A stretch of 64,000 bases of DNA from Thetidibacter halocola. GTDB lineage: Bacteria; Pseudomonadota; Alphaproteobacteria; Rhodobacterales; Rhodobacteraceae. Within the stretch, counting starts at the first letter, position 1, and the number at the start of each line of letters is the position of its first letter. The stretch covers positions 213,330 through 277,329 of the forward strand of contig NZ_JAGTUU010000008.1 in assembly GCF_018224955.1 (NCBI RefSeq), in the 5' to 3' direction. Below are positions 21,143 through 32,275 of the stretch, piece after piece. The notes below the pieces were generated by a model. It searched no databases. It had not been told where the DNA came from and saw only the letters and a program-made list of their open reading frames with translations. Both the position numbers and the translations under genes were made by a program.

Positions 21143-21649
21143 TCATCCGTCCACCAGGGCGTGATGGGCGGGAATGACAGAGCCCGGCGGCACCTTCTGA
21201 AAGGCGGTGATCCACGCCCCGTCGCCGATCTCGATCGGCTTGCAGAAGAAGGCGAAGGCCGGATCGGACCAGTCATGGTTGCCGGTGAACAGGCAGGCGC
21301 CCTGGCTGATGCAGACATGGCTGCCGATCCGCACGGTGGTGTGGTTGTCGATCCATACCCCCTCGCCAATCCAGACGTGGTCGCCGATCTCGAGGAACCA
21401 GGGATACTTGATCGACACGCGCGGCTTGAGCACCAGTCCGGTGCCGACCCGCGCGCCGAAGGCGCGCAGCAGCGCCGCCTTGACCCGCGACGGCACCAGC
21501 CCCAGCAGGGCGTTGCGCAAGATCAGTGCGTCCAGCACATACCAGCACAACCGAACGGCAACGCTCCGGTTGCCCGGGATCCGCGGCGGTCGGAACCGAT
21601 CCAGCCGCAGCGGAACGATGGGTTTCAGCCTGTCCTGCGGGATGGGCAT
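21143..21649 (-). CDS. WcaF-like hexapeptide acetyltransferase
   Basis: A 168-residue left-handed beta-helix acyltransferase that likely O-acetylates a sugar of the exopolysaccharide. The N-terminus PLRLDRFRPPRIPGNRSVAVRLCWYVLDALIL is typical of the colanic acid WcaF group. The helix rungs are FGARVGTGLVLKPRVSIKYPWFLEIGDHVWIGEGVWIDNHTTVRIGSHVCISQGACLFTGNHDW. The catalytic His is likely in GNHDW. The C-terminus after GDGAWI (TAFQKVPPGSVIPAHHALVDG) is shorter than the usual final rungs and may be slightly truncated. It lies between fcl and the GT4 gene. Confidence 0.82.
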   Translation of the reverse strand: MPIPQDRLKPIVPLRLDRFRPPRIPGNRSVAVRLCWYVLDALILRNALLGLVPSRVKAALLRAFGARVGTGLVLKPRVSIKYPWFLEIGDHVWIGEGVWIDNHTTVRIGSHVCISQGACLFTGNHDWSDPAFAFFCKPIEIGDGAWITAFQKVPPGSVIPAHHALVDG

Positions 21650-21678
21650 GGGGGATGATCCTCCGTCACCTGCGCCGC

Positions 21679-22650
21679 TCAGCCGCGGAAGGCGTCGCGA
21701 TGGTCCACGAACCAGCGATAGGTCTCGGCCACGCCGCGGTCCAGCGGAATGCCCGCCCGCCAGCCCATGTCGCGCAGGCGCGAGACATCCATCAGCTTGC
21801 GGGGCGTTCCGTCATGCCGGGTCGGGTCGGTCTCGATCCGGCCGGAAAAGCCTGTTACACGCGCCACCAGCTGCGCCAACTCGAGGATCGAGATGTCACG
21901 GCCGCTGCCGACGTTGATGTGGCTCTGCATGGGCTGCGTGTTCGCCTCGTAGGTGGCGCGGTCGAGATCGAGGACGAAAAGCGACGCCTCGGCCATGTCG
22001 TCCACATGCAGGAATTCGCGCCGGGGCATGCCCGTTCCCCAGATCGTCACAGCCTCGGCGCCGCTCCGCACGGCCTCGTCGAAGCGGCGGATCAGCGCGG
22101 GCAGGACATGGCCGTTGTCCGGGTGGAAATTGTCGCCCGGCCCGTAGAGATTGGCAGGCATGACAGAGCGGTAGTCGACGCCGTATTGCCTGCTGTAACT
22201 TTCGCACAGCTTGATCCCGGCGATCTTGGCGACGGCGTAGGGCTCGTTCGTGGGCTCCAGCGGGCCGGTCAGCAGCGCCTGCTCGGCCACCGGCTGCGGC
22301 GCCAGCCGGGGATAGATGCAAGACGAGCCCAGTTGCAGAAGCCGCGTGACACCGGCGGCAAAGGCCTGATGGATCACGTTGCACTCGATCATCAGGTTCT
22401 CGTAGATGAATTCGGCCGGATAGGTGCTGTTGGCGTGGATGCCGCCGACCCGCGCGGCCGCCAGGATCACCACGTCGGGCCGTTCGGCGGCGAAGAAGGC
22501 GCGCACAGCGGCCTGGTCGGTCAGGTCGAGTTCGGTATGGGTTCTGGTGACGAGGTCAAGGCGCTCTCCGGCGGCACGCCGCTTCTCGAGCCGGCGCAGG
22601 ATGGCGCCGCCAACCATGCCACGATGGCCTGCAACGTAGAGTCTTGTCAT
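21679..22650 (-). CDS. fcl: GDP-L-fucose synthase
   Basis: The 323-residue SDR-type epimerase/reductase converts GDP-4-keto-6-deoxy-D-mannose to GDP-L-fucose with NADPH. It has the dinucleotide motif [10 protein letters not shown] at residue 7-16, [21 protein letters not shown], the catalytic Ser region LGSSCIYPR, and YxxxK as [37 protein letters not shown] and the C-terminal [14 protein letters not shown] are characteristic of the Fcl/WcaG group. Length matches the family. It acts directly after Gmd, encoded upstream in the same direction with a 156-base gap. Confidence 0.95.
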   Translation of the reverse strand: MTRLYVAGHRGMVGGAILRRLEKRRAAGERLDLVTRTHTELDLTDQAAVRAFFAAERPDVVILAAARVGGIHANSTYPAEFIYENLMIECNVIHQAFAAGVTRLLQLGSSCIYPRLAPQPVAEQALLTGPLEPTNEPYAVAKIAGIKLCESYSRQYGVDYRSVMPANLYGPGDNFHPDNGHVLPALIRRFDEAVRSGAEAVTIWGTGMPRREFLHVDDMAEASLFVLDLDRATYEANTQPMQSHINVGSGRDISILELAQLVARVTGFSGRIETDPTRHDGTPRKLMDVSRLRDMGWRAGIPLDRGVAETYRWFVDHRDAFRG

Positions 22651-22806
22651 GTCGCTCACGGTGTTTCCACAAGGCGGAGGTGTCGCATGCCCGCCCCTCC
22701 CGGTCCAGCCGGGAATGGCCGCGCGCGGCCCCGGTTCGCGTTGGCAAAGGGCAGGACGGGCCGCGGCGCCGCATTTGGCGCAGGGCATGGCCTTGTGGCG
22801 CGAGCC

Positions 22807-23928
22807 TCAGCTTTTGAGCGCGGCGGTCACTTCATGCCCATGTGCCTTGAGCAGCGCGTGACGCTGCGCCGCCTTCAGATCGGCGGCGACCATTTCGGCG
22901 CACATCTGCCGGGCGGTAACCTCGGGCTTCCAGCCCAGTTTCCGCTGCGCCTTCGACGGGTCGCCCAGCAGGGACTCGACCTCGGCGGGGCGGAAATAGC
23001 GGGGATCGACCCGCATCACCACGTGACCCGGGCTGACCGCGGGGGCCTTGTCGCCGGTGACAGCGACCACGGTCGCGATCTCGTCCATGCCGGTGCCGGA
23101 GAATTCCAGCGTAATGCCCAATTCGGCGGCCGACCAGGTGATGAAATCCCGCACCGAGTGCTGCACCCCGGTGGCGATCACGAAATCCTCGGGGGTCTCC
23201 TGTTGCAGCATCATCCACATCAGGCGCACGTAGTCACGGGCGTGGCCCCAGTCGCGCAGCGCGTCGATATTGCCCATGTAGACGCAATCCTCGAGCCCGT
23301 GCGCGATGTTGGCCAGGCCACGGGTGATCTTGCGCGTGACAAAGGTCTCGCCGCGGCGGGGGCTTTCGTGGTTGAACAGGATGCCGTTGCTGGCATGGAT
23401 CCCGTATGCCTCGCGATAGTTCACGCAGATCCAGTAGGCATAGAGCTTGGCCACCGCGTAGGGTGAGCGCGGATGAAAGGGCGTCGTCTCGCTCTGCGGA
23501 CTCTCCCGTACCAGGCCGTAGAGTTCCGAGGTGGAGGCCTGGAAAAAGCGCGTCCTGTCCTCCAGTCCGAGAAAGCGAAGCCCCTCGAGAAGGCGCAGCG
23601 TGCCGATCGCGTCCACGTCGGCGGTGTATTCCGGCGCCTCGAAGCTGACCGCCACGTGACTCTGTGCGCCGAGGTTGTAGACCTCGTCCGGCTCGACGTC
23701 GCGCAGGATGCGGGTCAGGTTCGAGGTGTCGGTGAGGTCGCCGTAATGCAGCACGAGCTTGGGGTTGGGCTCATGCGGGTCCTGGTAGATGTGGTCGATG
23801 CGCTGGGTATTGAACAGCGAGGCGCGGCGCTTGATGCCATGCACCTCGTAGCCCTTGTCCAGGAGGTGTTCCGCCAGGTAAGAGCCGTCCTGCCCCGTGA
23901 TGCCGGTGATCAATGCGCGTTTGGTCAT
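22807..23928 (-). CDS. gmd: GDP-mannose 4,6-dehydratase
   Basis: The 373-residue enzyme converts GDP-mannose to GDP-4-keto-6-deoxymannose. Seen: [23 protein letters not shown] at the N-terminus, [31 protein letters not shown], the catalytic STSELYG with Thr/Ser/Glu, YAVAK as [22 protein letters not shown], and [18 protein letters not shown]. These are diagnostic for Gmd. Start chosen at MTKRALITG; eight bases separate it from the GT2 stop upstream. Together with fcl it supplies GDP-fucose to the glycosyltransferases of this cluster. Confidence 0.96.
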   Translation of the reverse strand: MTKRALITGITGQDGSYLAEHLLDKGYEVHGIKRRASLFNTQRIDHIYQDPHEPNPKLVLHYGDLTDTSNLTRILRDVEPDEVYNLGAQSHVAVSFEAPEYTADVDAIGTLRLLEGLRFLGLEDRTRFFQASTSELYGLVRESPQSETTPFHPRSPYAVAKLYAYWICVNYREAYGIHASNGILFNHESPRRGETFVTRKITRGLANIAHGLEDCVYMGNIDALRDWGHARDYVRLMWMMLQQETPEDFVIATGVQHSVRDFITWSAAELGITLEFSGTGMDEIATVVAVTGDKAPAVSPGHVVMRVDPRYFRPAEVESLLGDPSKAQRKLGWKPEVTARQMCAEMVAADLKAAQRHALLKAHGHEVTAALKS

Positions 23929-23936
23929 GTCGGTGC

Positions 23937-24680
23937 TCACAGGAACTGCTGGATCTTGGACAGGTTTTTCAACGCGAAGGTGCCGAGGCCGCCGACGCCG
24001 TTGGCACGGATGGCGCGGTAATCCTCGCGGCTCTTCTGCACGATCTTGGCCAGCGACCGGTTGCTTTCGCCGCCGACGCGCATCTTGACGAGGACGCGCG
24101 GCACATAGGTCAGCCGGATCCTGCCCTTGACGAGATAGCGCAGGATCGCGTCGTAATCCGCCGCGATACGAAAATCGGTGTTGTAGAGTCCCAGCCGGTC
24201 GAAAACCTCGCGCCGCAGGTAAAGCGTGGGGTGCGGCGGCATCCAGCCCCGGCGCAGCTTGGCCGGCGTGTATTCGCCCGCGCGCCACCGGCGGATGACG
24301 CGCATCGTATCGGTGGCGGCGACATAGTCGAGATCGCCATAAACGCCTTCGACGTCGGGGTCGGCCATCGCCTCGGCCACCCAGGACAGCACGCGCGTGT
24401 CGGCAAAGAGATCATCGGAATGCATCAGGCCGATGATGTCGCCGGTGGTGTGGGCGATGCCCCGGTTGATGCCATCATAGATGCCGCCATCCGGCTCGCT
24501 GTGCAGCCGCACCTTCGGACCCGCGACGCGCGCGATCACCTCGAGCGTGCCGTCGGTCGAGCCGCCATCCTGGATGACGTGCTCGACATCGCGATGGTCC
24601 TGCGCCGCGACGCTGTCGATCGCCTCGGCGACGGTTCCGTGGCGATTGAACACGGCCGTGACAACAGAAATCTTCTGCAC
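23937..24680 (-). CDS. Glycosyltransferase family 2 (WcaE-like)
   Basis: A 247-residue GT-A enzyme: [24 protein letters not shown] at the N-terminus, [39 protein letters not shown] with the metal-binding SDD, and YGDLDYV. The C-terminal part has [20 protein letters not shown] and [12 protein letters not shown], the acceptor-side motif of the colanic acid WcaE group. It lies in the GDP-fucose operon and probably adds fucose or another hexose to the growing repeat unit; the linkage cannot be told from sequence. Confidence 0.88.
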   Translation of the reverse strand: MQKISVVTAVFNRHGTVAEAIDSVAAQDHRDVEHVIQDGGSTDGTLEVIARVAGPKVRLHSEPDGGIYDGINRGIAHTTGDIIGLMHSDDLFADTRVLSWVAEAMADPDVEGVYGDLDYVAATDTMRVIRRWRAGEYTPAKLRRGWMPPHPTLYLRREVFDRLGLYNTDFRIAADYDAILRYLVKGRIRLTYVPRVLVKMRVGGESNRSLAKIVQKSREDYRAIRANGVGGLGTFALKNLSKIQQFL

Positions 24681-24841
24681 TACAGGCTCTCTACGACAAA
24701 CTCGGGCGCGTCGCGCCGGTCCCTGTTAAACGTTCCCCGGGGCGTGACAAAGCCCCTTATTCGGCGCCGGGCCAGAAACCGGCCCCTGCCCGCGGCCCCC
24801 GGTCGTGCCGGCGGGCCTGCCCGGACGCCGGGCCGATCCGA

Positions 24842-25855
24842 TCAAACCCGGTAATAGTCGCGATACCAGTCGACGAAGCGGCGCACGCCGTCACGCATGT
24901 CGGTCTGCGGCCGGAATCCGGTCAGCCGTTCCAGCAGAGCCGCGTCGGCCCAGGTGGCGGGCACGTCGCCGGGCTGCATCGGCAACAGGTTGCGCGTGGC
25001 CTTGACGCCCAGCGCGTCCTCGATCGCGGCGACGAAGTCGAGCAGGCTTTCAGGGCGGGAATTGCCGATGTTGACGACACGGAAGGGCGCCGCAGGGCTC
25101 AGGCTGTCGCCCTCGGGCGCGATGCCGTCCTCGGGGCGTTCCGGGACCGCCTCGGTCATCAGCAGGCGGATCGCCCGCACCAGGTCGTCCACATAGGTGA
25201 AGTCGCGCCGCATGTCGCCGTGGTTGTAAAGGTCGATGGCCCGGCCTTCGAGGATCGCCGCGACGAAGCTGAACAGCGCCATGTCAGGCCTGCCCCAGGG
25301 CCCGTAGACCGTGAAGAAGCGGAACATGGTGATCGGCAGCCCGTGCAGATGCGCATGGCTGTGGCCCATCGCCTCGGTCGCCTTTTTCGTGGCGGCGTAG
25401 ATCGTCAGCGGCGTGTCGGCCTTGTCCGTCTCGGCAAAGGGCATGTCGGTGTTGGCGCCATAGACCGACGAGGTCGAGGCCATCATCAGGTGCTGCACCC
25501 GGTGGCGCTGCACGGCCTCCATCAGGTTGAACGTGCCGACGACATTGGCCTCGATGTAGGAGCGTGGATTTTCCAGGCTGTAGCGCACGCCCGCCTGCCC
25601 GGCCAGGTGCACGACGTAATCGGGCCCGCAGGCATCGACCGCCGCGCCCAGCGCCTCGCGATCCTCGAGCATGGCCTCTGTCGCGGCGAAACCGGGGGAC
25701 TGCGCCAGCATGGCATGGCGACGGCGTTTCAGGGAAACGTCGTAGTAATCCGTCATCCCGTCGAAGCCGTGAACGGTATGACCTTCGTCCAGCAACAGGC
25801 GTGCCAGATGATAGCCGATGAACCCGGCCGTGCCGGTGATGAAGATGCGCGCCAT
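24842..25855 (-). CDS. UDP-glucuronate 4-epimerase family protein
   Basis: A 337-residue extended SDR. The NAD motif is GTAGFIGYHLARLLLDEGHTVHGFDGMTDYYDVSLKRRR. HLAGQAGVRYSLENPRSYIEANVVGTFNLMEA, STSSVYGANTDMPFAETDKADTPLTIYAATKKATEAM (catalytic S and YxxxK) and MFRFFTVYGPWGRPDMALFSFV follow. These are typical of the CapI/LspL group that makes UDP-galacturonate from UDP-glucuronate. It is the first gene of the cluster and indicates that an acidic sugar enters the polysaccharide. A 160-base gap separates it from the GT2 gene. Confidence 0.9.
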   Translation of the reverse strand: MARIFITGTAGFIGYHLARLLLDEGHTVHGFDGMTDYYDVSLKRRRHAMLAQSPGFAATEAMLEDREALGAAVDACGPDYVVHLAGQAGVRYSLENPRSYIEANVVGTFNLMEAVQRHRVQHLMMASTSSVYGANTDMPFAETDKADTPLTIYAATKKATEAMGHSHAHLHGLPITMFRFFTVYGPWGRPDMALFSFVAAILEGRAIDLYNHGDMRRDFTYVDDLVRAIRLLMTEAVPERPEDGIAPEGDSLSPAAPFRVVNIGNSRPESLLDFVAAIEDALGVKATRNLLPMQPGDVPATWADAALLERLTGFRPQTDMRDGVRRFVDWYRDYYRV

Positions 25856-25929
25856 GTCCCGCCTCCGTGACTGTGCGCTCTTCTAGGCCGGCGGCACGGA
25901 ATGTTCAAACGGGCTGGCGCGCATCAAGG

Positions 25930-25969
25930 GCCGCGCCGCCGTCCGGCCCACCCGGACCGGCGGCGCGGC
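25930..25969 (-). terminator. Hairpin downstream of the cyanase operon
   Basis: Long GC stem CCGCGCCGCCGTCCGG / CCGGACCGGCGGCGCGG with one bulge and a short CCACC loop just past the cynS stop. A T-run is weak (CCTTG on the minus strand). Confidence 0.55.
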
Positions 25970-25980
25970 ACCATCCGTCA

Positions 25981-26451
25981 TTACCAGTTGTTGTAGCCCA
26001 GGAACTTGCCGGACATCTCGATCTTGACGCGGTCGCCCTTGGGGTTCTCGACGCGGGTGATCTTCATGTCGAAGTCGATCGCCGACATGATGCCGTCGCC
26101 GAACTTTTCCTGGATGATCGCCTTGATGGTGGGGCCGTAGACGCCGACGATCTCATACAGGCGGTAGATGCAGGGATCGGTCGGAACCGCCTGTTCCCAG
26201 ATCTTGGTCGGATACTCCTCCAGCACGCTGGCGGCCTCCTGCGGCAGGCCCATGACGGACACCAGCGCCTTGGCCTTGTCGGCGGGCATGGCGTTCATGC
26301 CCATGCAGGCGGAATGGGTCCAAACCGGCGACATGTCGATCTTTTCGGCGATCTCCTCCCAGGTCAGGCCGGCCTGCTTCTTGGCCGACAGGATCATCGC
26401 GGTGACGTCTTCCTTGGTCATCATCTTGGGAACCTCATAGGTGTCTTTCAT
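25981..26451 (-). CDS. cynS: Cyanate hydratase (cyanase)
   Basis: The 156-residue cytoplasmic enzyme decomposes cyanate with bicarbonate to ammonia and carbon dioxide. The catalytic triad is present: Arg97 and Glu100 in IYRLYEIVGVYGPTIKAI and Ser123 in GDGIMSAIDF. The N-terminal helical DNA-binding-like domain (MTKEDVTAMILSAKKQAGLTWEEIAEKIDMS) and the C-terminal KGDRVKIEMSGKFLGYNNW are complete. It is the last gene of an operon with a cyanate/nitrate-type ABC transporter, which supplies substrate. Confidence 0.97.
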   Translation of the reverse strand: MKDTYEVPKMMTKEDVTAMILSAKKQAGLTWEEIAEKIDMSPVWTHSACMGMNAMPADKAKALVSVMGLPQEAASVLEEYPTKIWEQAVPTDPCIYRLYEIVGVYGPTIKAIIQEKFGDGIMSAIDFDMKITRVENPKGDRVKIEMSGKFLGYNNW

Positions 26452-26481
26452 GGTTTTCTCCTCTCCTTGTGGGCAAGGGTC

Positions 26482-26961
26482 TCACAGACCCAGGTCGCTG
26501 AGGCCGGGATGGTCCGCGGGGCGCGGGCCTTGGGGCCAGTGAAACAGGCGTTCCGCATCGCTTATCGGAACGTCGTTGATCGAGGCGTGGCGCATGGCCA
26601 TGTAGCCATGCGCGTCGAACGCCCAGTTTTCGTTGCCATGGGCGCGGAACCACTGGCCGCCCTCGTCGTGCCACTCATAGGCAAACCGGACAGCGATACG
26701 GTTGGCCTCATGCGCCCAGATCTCCTTGATCAGGCGGTAGCCCTGCTCACGCTGCCACTTGCGGACCAGAAACGCCTCGACCGCGACGCGGCCGGTCAGG
26801 AATTCCGACCGGTTGCGCCAGCGCGTGTCCGGCGTATAGGCCAGCGCGACGCGGGCCGGGTCGCGGGTGTTCCAGGCGTCCTCGGCCATCCGCACCTTGG
26901 TTTCCGCCTCTTCAAGGGTGAAGGGCGGCACAGGCGGGCGTGGCGTCGCTGCATCGGTCAT
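26482..26961 (-). CDS. DUF1348 / NTF2-like protein
   Basis: A 159-residue protein of the NTF2-like fold, DUF1348 group: [54 protein letters not shown], then [55 protein letters not shown]. The function is unknown. It sits between the transporter ATPase and cynS with short gaps (12 and 30 bases), so it is likely co-transcribed. Position suggests a role in handling cyanate, carbamate or a toxic by-product, but this is inference only. Confidence 0.88.
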   Translation of the reverse strand: MTDAATPRPPVPPFTLEEAETKVRMAEDAWNTRDPARVALAYTPDTRWRNRSEFLTGRVAVEAFLVRKWQREQGYRLIKEIWAHEANRIAVRFAYEWHDEGGQWFRAHGNENWAFDAHGYMAMRHASINDVPISDAERLFHWPQGPRPADHPGLSDLGL

Positions 26962-26973
26962 GGCAGGCCGCCC

Positions 26974-27894
26974 TCAGTCGTTGACGGCGCGCAGGCGGCG
27001 CGGCGCCCCGTCGCTGTCCGGGTCGGGCTGGCTGTCCTCCTTGGCGGTCAGGTCGATGCGCACGGTCTCTGGGCGCTGGTCCTGCCCCTCGGACGGCTTT
27101 CCCGACAGTTCCTTCGACCGCTTGCCTAGGAATTGCACCAAGTGGTTGCGGATCGCGTAATAGTTGGGGTGCTCGATGATCGACGTCCGGTCGCGCGGGC
27201 GGGGGATGGTGATCTCGACCGATTCCGCCACGCGGGCAAAGGGGCCGTTCGTCATCAGCAGGATGCGGTCTGCCAGCAAGATCGCCTCGTCGATGTCATG
27301 GGTGATCATGAACACCGTCTGCTCGGTCCCGCCCCAGATCTTCAGCAACTCGTCCTGGATCGTGCCCCGCGTCAGCGCGTCGAGCGCGCCAAAGGGTTCG
27401 TCCAGCAGCAGCAGCTTGGGATGGTTGGCAAAGGCCCGCGCGATGGACACGCGCTGGCGCATCCCGCCCGACAGCTGGCTGGGCTTGCGGTGGACCACGT
27501 CACCCTCCAGCCCGACCATAGCCAGGTATTGCCGGGCGTGTTCCTCGACCCGGGCGCGCGACCACTTGGGATAGCGCGCCTTGACGCCGAAGATGACGTT
27601 CTTCAACGCCGAGAGCCAGGGGAGCAGCGAATAGTTCTGGAACACCACGCCACGGTCGAGGCTGGGCCCGGACACGCCGAACCCGTCCATCTTGACCACG
27701 CCGGATGTCGGCTCTGCCAGGCCGGCGAGGATGTTCATGATGGTGGACTTGCCACAGCCGGAATGGCCCAGGATGCAGACGAATTCGCCCTTTTCGATGC
27801 CGAAGCTCGCGTTCTCGAACACGGTCATCGTGCCACCCTGCCCGTCCGGGAACTGCTGAGTCAGGCGTTCGATCGACAGATACGGTTTGGACAT
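26974..27894 (-). CDS. Cyanate/nitrate-type ABC transporter ATP-binding protein
   Basis: A 306-residue ATPase of the NrtD/SsuB/TauB group energising uptake across the inner membrane. Seen: [28 protein letters not shown], Walker [12 protein letters not shown]-loop [11 protein letters not shown], signature [15 protein letters not shown], Walker [17 protein letters not shown] and H-loop [35 protein letters not shown] is the extended C-terminal part typical of NrtD. A charged tail (residues 270-306) follows. It lies 11 bases after the permease. Start at MSKPYLS. Confidence 0.93.
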   Translation of the reverse strand: MSKPYLSIERLTQQFPDGQGGTMTVFENASFGIEKGEFVCILGHSGCGKSTIMNILAGLAEPTSGVVKMDGFGVSGPSLDRGVVFQNYSLLPWLSALKNVIFGVKARYPKWSRARVEEHARQYLAMVGLEGDVVHRKPSQLSGGMRQRVSIARAFANHPKLLLLDEPFGALDALTRGTIQDELLKIWGGTEQTVFMITHDIDEAILLADRILLMTNGPFARVAESVEITIPRPRDRTSIIEHPNYYAIRNHLVQFLGKRSKELSGKPSEGQDQRPETVRIDLTAKEDSQPDPDSDGAPRRLRAVND

Positions 27895-27905
27895 TTTGCC
27901 TCTCC

Positions 27906-28745
27906 TTATTCGACGTAGGCGACGGTGCGCTGGAGAAGGCCAAAGGCCGAATCCAGCATCATTCCGACGACGCCGATCATGAGGATCGAGAAGATGACGG
28001 AGGTCAGGTCGAGGTTGTTCCACTCGTTCCAGACGTAATAGCCGATGCCGGTGCCCCCCACGAGCATCTCGGCGGCAACGATCACCAGCCAGGCGATGCC
28101 GATCGAGATGCGCATCCCGGTGATGATGGTCGGCGCGGCGGCGGGCAGGATGACGGTGAAGGCGGTCCTGAACGCGCCCAGTTCGTGCGTCCGCGCCACG
28201 TTCACCCAGTCGGCCCGCACACCCGCCACCCCGAAGGCGGTATTGATGAGCATCGGCCAGATCGAACAGATGAAGATGACGAAAATCGCGCTGGCCTCGC
28301 TGTCCTGGATGATGAACAGCGCCAGCGGCATCCAGGCGAGCGGCGAGATTGGCCGCAGCACCTGGATGAACGGGTTAAGCGCCTTGTAGGCAACCGGCGA
28401 CATGCCGATCAGGAAACCCAGCGGGATCGCCACCAGCGCGGCCATGAGATAGCCCGACAGAACCCGGTAGATCGAATAGCCGATCTGGATGCCGATGCCC
28501 TTGTCGTTTGGCCCCGCGTCGTAGAACGGGTTCGACAGCTGTTCCCACGCCTTGGCGATGACCTGGCTTGGCGGCGGCACGCCGGCGCGCGCCTCGCCCA
28601 GGCCCATCAGGCGTTCGTATTCCGTCAACTCGGTCGCTGCCTTCTGCGCCGGAATGGCGGCCTCCCAGATCAGGAGGCCGACCACCAGCATGACGATGGA
28701 CAGAAGCGCCGCGCGCTGGTTCAGGGATAGCGTCACGCTGGGCAT
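27906..28745 (-). CDS. Cyanate/nitrate-type ABC transporter permease
   Basis: A 279-residue integral membrane protein of the NrtB/CynB type. The N-terminal membrane segment is [18 protein letters not shown], and at least five further hydrophobic stretches are visible. The EAA loop that contacts the ATPase is [73 protein letters not shown] closes the domain. Its start is four bases after the stop of the binding protein gene. An extra periplasmic segment follows the first membrane span ([23 protein letters not shown]), as in NrtB. Confidence 0.93.
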   Translation of the reverse strand: MPSVTLSLNQRAALLSIVMLVVGLLIWEAAIPAQKAATELTEYERLMGLGEARAGVPPPSQVIAKAWEQLSNPFYDAGPNDKGIGIQIGYSIYRVLSGYLMAALVAIPLGFLIGMSPVAYKALNPFIQVLRPISPLAWMPLALFIIQDSEASAIFVIFICSIWPMLINTAFGVAGVRADWVNVARTHELGAFRTAFTVILPAAAPTIITGMRISIGIAWLVIVAAEMLVGGTGIGYYVWNEWNNLDLTSVIFSILMIGVVGMMLDSAFGLLQRTVAYVE

Positions 28746-28748
28746 GGC

Positions 28749-30131
28749 TCAGCCCCGCCCGATGGCAAAGCTGGAGACATAGCCCTCGGGGTTCGCCGGA
28801 TCGAAGGTCTTGCCCATGATGGTGTGCGACTTGTAGGTGACGTCGGGCGCCTCGTAGCCGAGATCCTCCATCACCTTCTTGGCGTCGGCGGCAAGGTAGA
28901 CCTGCTCGGCCACGGCGCGATAGTCGATGTCGCCCTCGATATAGCCCCAGCGCTTCATCTGGGTCAGGATCCAGACGCCCATCGAGTGCCAGGGGAACGG
29001 GTCGAAGTCGATCCGGTCCGGCACCTGCTGCACGTTGCCAAGGCCGTCGGCATAGGTTCCGGTCAGGACCTGCTCGATCACCGGGACCGGCTGGTTGAGG
29101 TAGTTCGTCGGCGCGATTGCCTCGGAAATCTCCTTCCGGTTCTCGGGGTTGCTGGCGTATTGCGTCGCGTCGATGATGGACTTCAGCAGCGCGCCATAGG
29201 TGTTCGGCAGTTCGGTGGCGAAGGACAACGGTGCGGCGAAGGCGCAGCAGGGGTGACCCTCCCAGATGTCCTTGGTCAGCGTGTGGATGAAGCCGATGCC
29301 TTCCCAGACCGCGCGCTGGTTGAACGGGTCGGGCGAGAGATAGCCGTCGAGGTTGCCGGCGCGCAGGTTGGCGACCATCTCGGGCGGCGGCACGACGCGG
29401 ATCTGGATGTCCTTGTCGGGGTCGAGGCCGAACTCGGCGACGTAGTAGCGCAGCAGGAAGTTGTGCATCGAGTATTCGAACGGCACGCCAAAGGTGAAGC
29501 CCTTCCACTGGGTCGGGTCACGCTTGTCGAGGTGTTCGTTGGACAGGACGATGGCCTGGCCGTTGATGTTCTCGACGGCGGGCATGATGTAGGGCGTGGC
29601 GACGGAACCGGCACCCAGCGTCATCGCCAGCGGCATCGGTGTCAGCATGTGCGAGGCGTCGTATTCGCCGGCCAGCGACTTGTCGCGGGCCACGGCCCAG
29701 CCCGCGGTCTTGATGACCTGGGCGTTCAGGCCGTAACGGGCGTAAAAGCCCATCGGCTGCGCCATGATGATCGGGGTCGCGCAGGTGATCGGAACGAAGC
29801 CGATGTTGAGATCGGTCTTTTCCGGGGTGCCCAGATTGTCGAGGATCGCCGCCTTGGCCTGGTCCAGCGGAAACACCGATGCCAGCGCCGCCGCGACCGT
29901 GGTGCCGCCCAGCATCCCCATGAAGGAGCGGCGGCCGATGTCGGAGTGACCGAAAACCGAGCGGACGATCGCGCTTTCGACGGCGCGTTCCAGCATCTCT
30001 TCGGAGGACATGGTCTTTTCGTGGTGGGCGTGGCCATCATGCGAGGCCTTGCAGCCGTCACAGCCGCAGTCGGCGCCGTGGCGCAGATCGGTCTTGTCGG
30101 AATAGGGATTTCCGAGGCTCTTGATCGTCAT
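28749..30131 (-). CDS. Cyanate/nitrate-type ABC transporter substrate-binding protein (Tat-exported)
   Basis: A 460-residue binding protein of the NrtA/CynA type. A twin-arginine signal GRRSFMGMLGGTTVAAALASVFPL lies near residues 66-90. The mature part has LNIGFVPITCATPIIMAQPMGFYARYGLNAQVIKTAGWAVARD, GVPFEYSMHNFLLRYYVAEFGLDPDKDIQIRVVPPPEMVANLRAGNLDGYLSPDPFNQRAVWEGIGF and KEISEAIAPTNYLNQPVPVI, all NrtA-like. Oddity: about 60 residues precede the Tat motif and contain CGCDGC and HDGHAHHEK, a potential metal-binding patch on the cytoplasmic side of the signal. It heads the operon. Linkage to cynS makes cyanate the likely ligand; nitrate is the alternative. Confidence 0.92.
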   Translation of the reverse strand: MTIKSLGNPYSDKTDLRHGADCGCDGCKASHDGHAHHEKTMSSEEMLERAVESAIVRSVFGHSDIGRRSFMGMLGGTTVAAALASVFPLDQAKAAILDNLGTPEKTDLNIGFVPITCATPIIMAQPMGFYARYGLNAQVIKTAGWAVARDKSLAGEYDASHMLTPMPLAMTLGAGSVATPYIMPAVENINGQAIVLSNEHLDKRDPTQWKGFTFGVPFEYSMHNFLLRYYVAEFGLDPDKDIQIRVVPPPEMVANLRAGNLDGYLSPDPFNQRAVWEGIGFIHTLTKDIWEGHPCCAFAAPLSFATELPNTYGALLKSIIDATQYASNPENRKEISEAIAPTNYLNQPVPVIEQVLTGTYADGLGNVQQVPDRIDFDPFPWHSMGVWILTQMKRWGYIEGDIDYRAVAEQVYLAADAKKVMEDLGYEAPDVTYKSHTIMGKTFDPANPEGYVSSFAIGRG

Positions 30132-30196
30132 GGTGTCACCTCTCGCGTGTCAGATGGCAATAAGGTGACGCAGTGATCGGCGCGGGACGAGGTGGC

Positions 30197-30211
30197 GCAC
30201 AAAATTTGTGC
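30197..30211. promoter_or_regulatory. 15-bp perfect palindrome in the cyanate divergent region
   Basis: GCACAAAATTTGTGC, 66 bases before the start of the binding protein gene on the minus strand. It is a candidate operator for the cyanate operon. Confidence 0.5.
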
Positions 30212-30265
30212 AGTCACTTAAGTTATTTATTTACAGATACTTAAGAACACATTTAGAGATCAATA

Positions 30266-30300
30266 ATTACGGTATTTCGTAAATTACGAAAATCCGTAAT
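30266..30300. promoter_or_regulatory. 35-bp dyad, candidate operator of the divergent regulator
   Basis: Arms ATTACGGTATTTCGTAA (30266-30282) and TTACGAAAATCCGTAAT (30284-30300) pair at 15 of 17 positions around a single central base. It ends 32 bases before the regulator start and lies in a strikingly AT-rich stretch. The size and position fit a dimer site for autoregulation or for control of both divergent units. Confidence 0.65.
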
Positions 30301-30332
30301 GACTTTGCCGCAGGGCAGCATAGGTTTGCCTC

Positions 30333-32189
<1,857 letters not shown>

Positions 32190-32199
32190 CCGACCCGGT

Positions 32200-32213
32200 T
32201 TGACCTGAGTCAA
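32200..32213 (+). promoter_or_regulatory. FNR/Crp-type box upstream of the SLAC1 transporter
   Basis: TTGACCTGAGTCAA is a perfect TTGAC-N4-GTCAA dyad centred about 69 bases before the ATG at 32276, right for activation from near -41.5 with a short leader. Confidence 0.65.
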
Positions 32214-32275
32214 CGCCGCCCCCCCCGGACATATGCGAAATCCAAGATGAATCATATCCCGAGAGGCTGATACCG

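Noticed and set aside
30132..30332. Possible sigma-54 promoter in the cyanate divergent region
   Set aside because: No GG-N10-GC match with TGGCAC/TTGCA context on either strand; the similar TGGCGCACAAAATTTG lacks the -12 GC at the right spacing.
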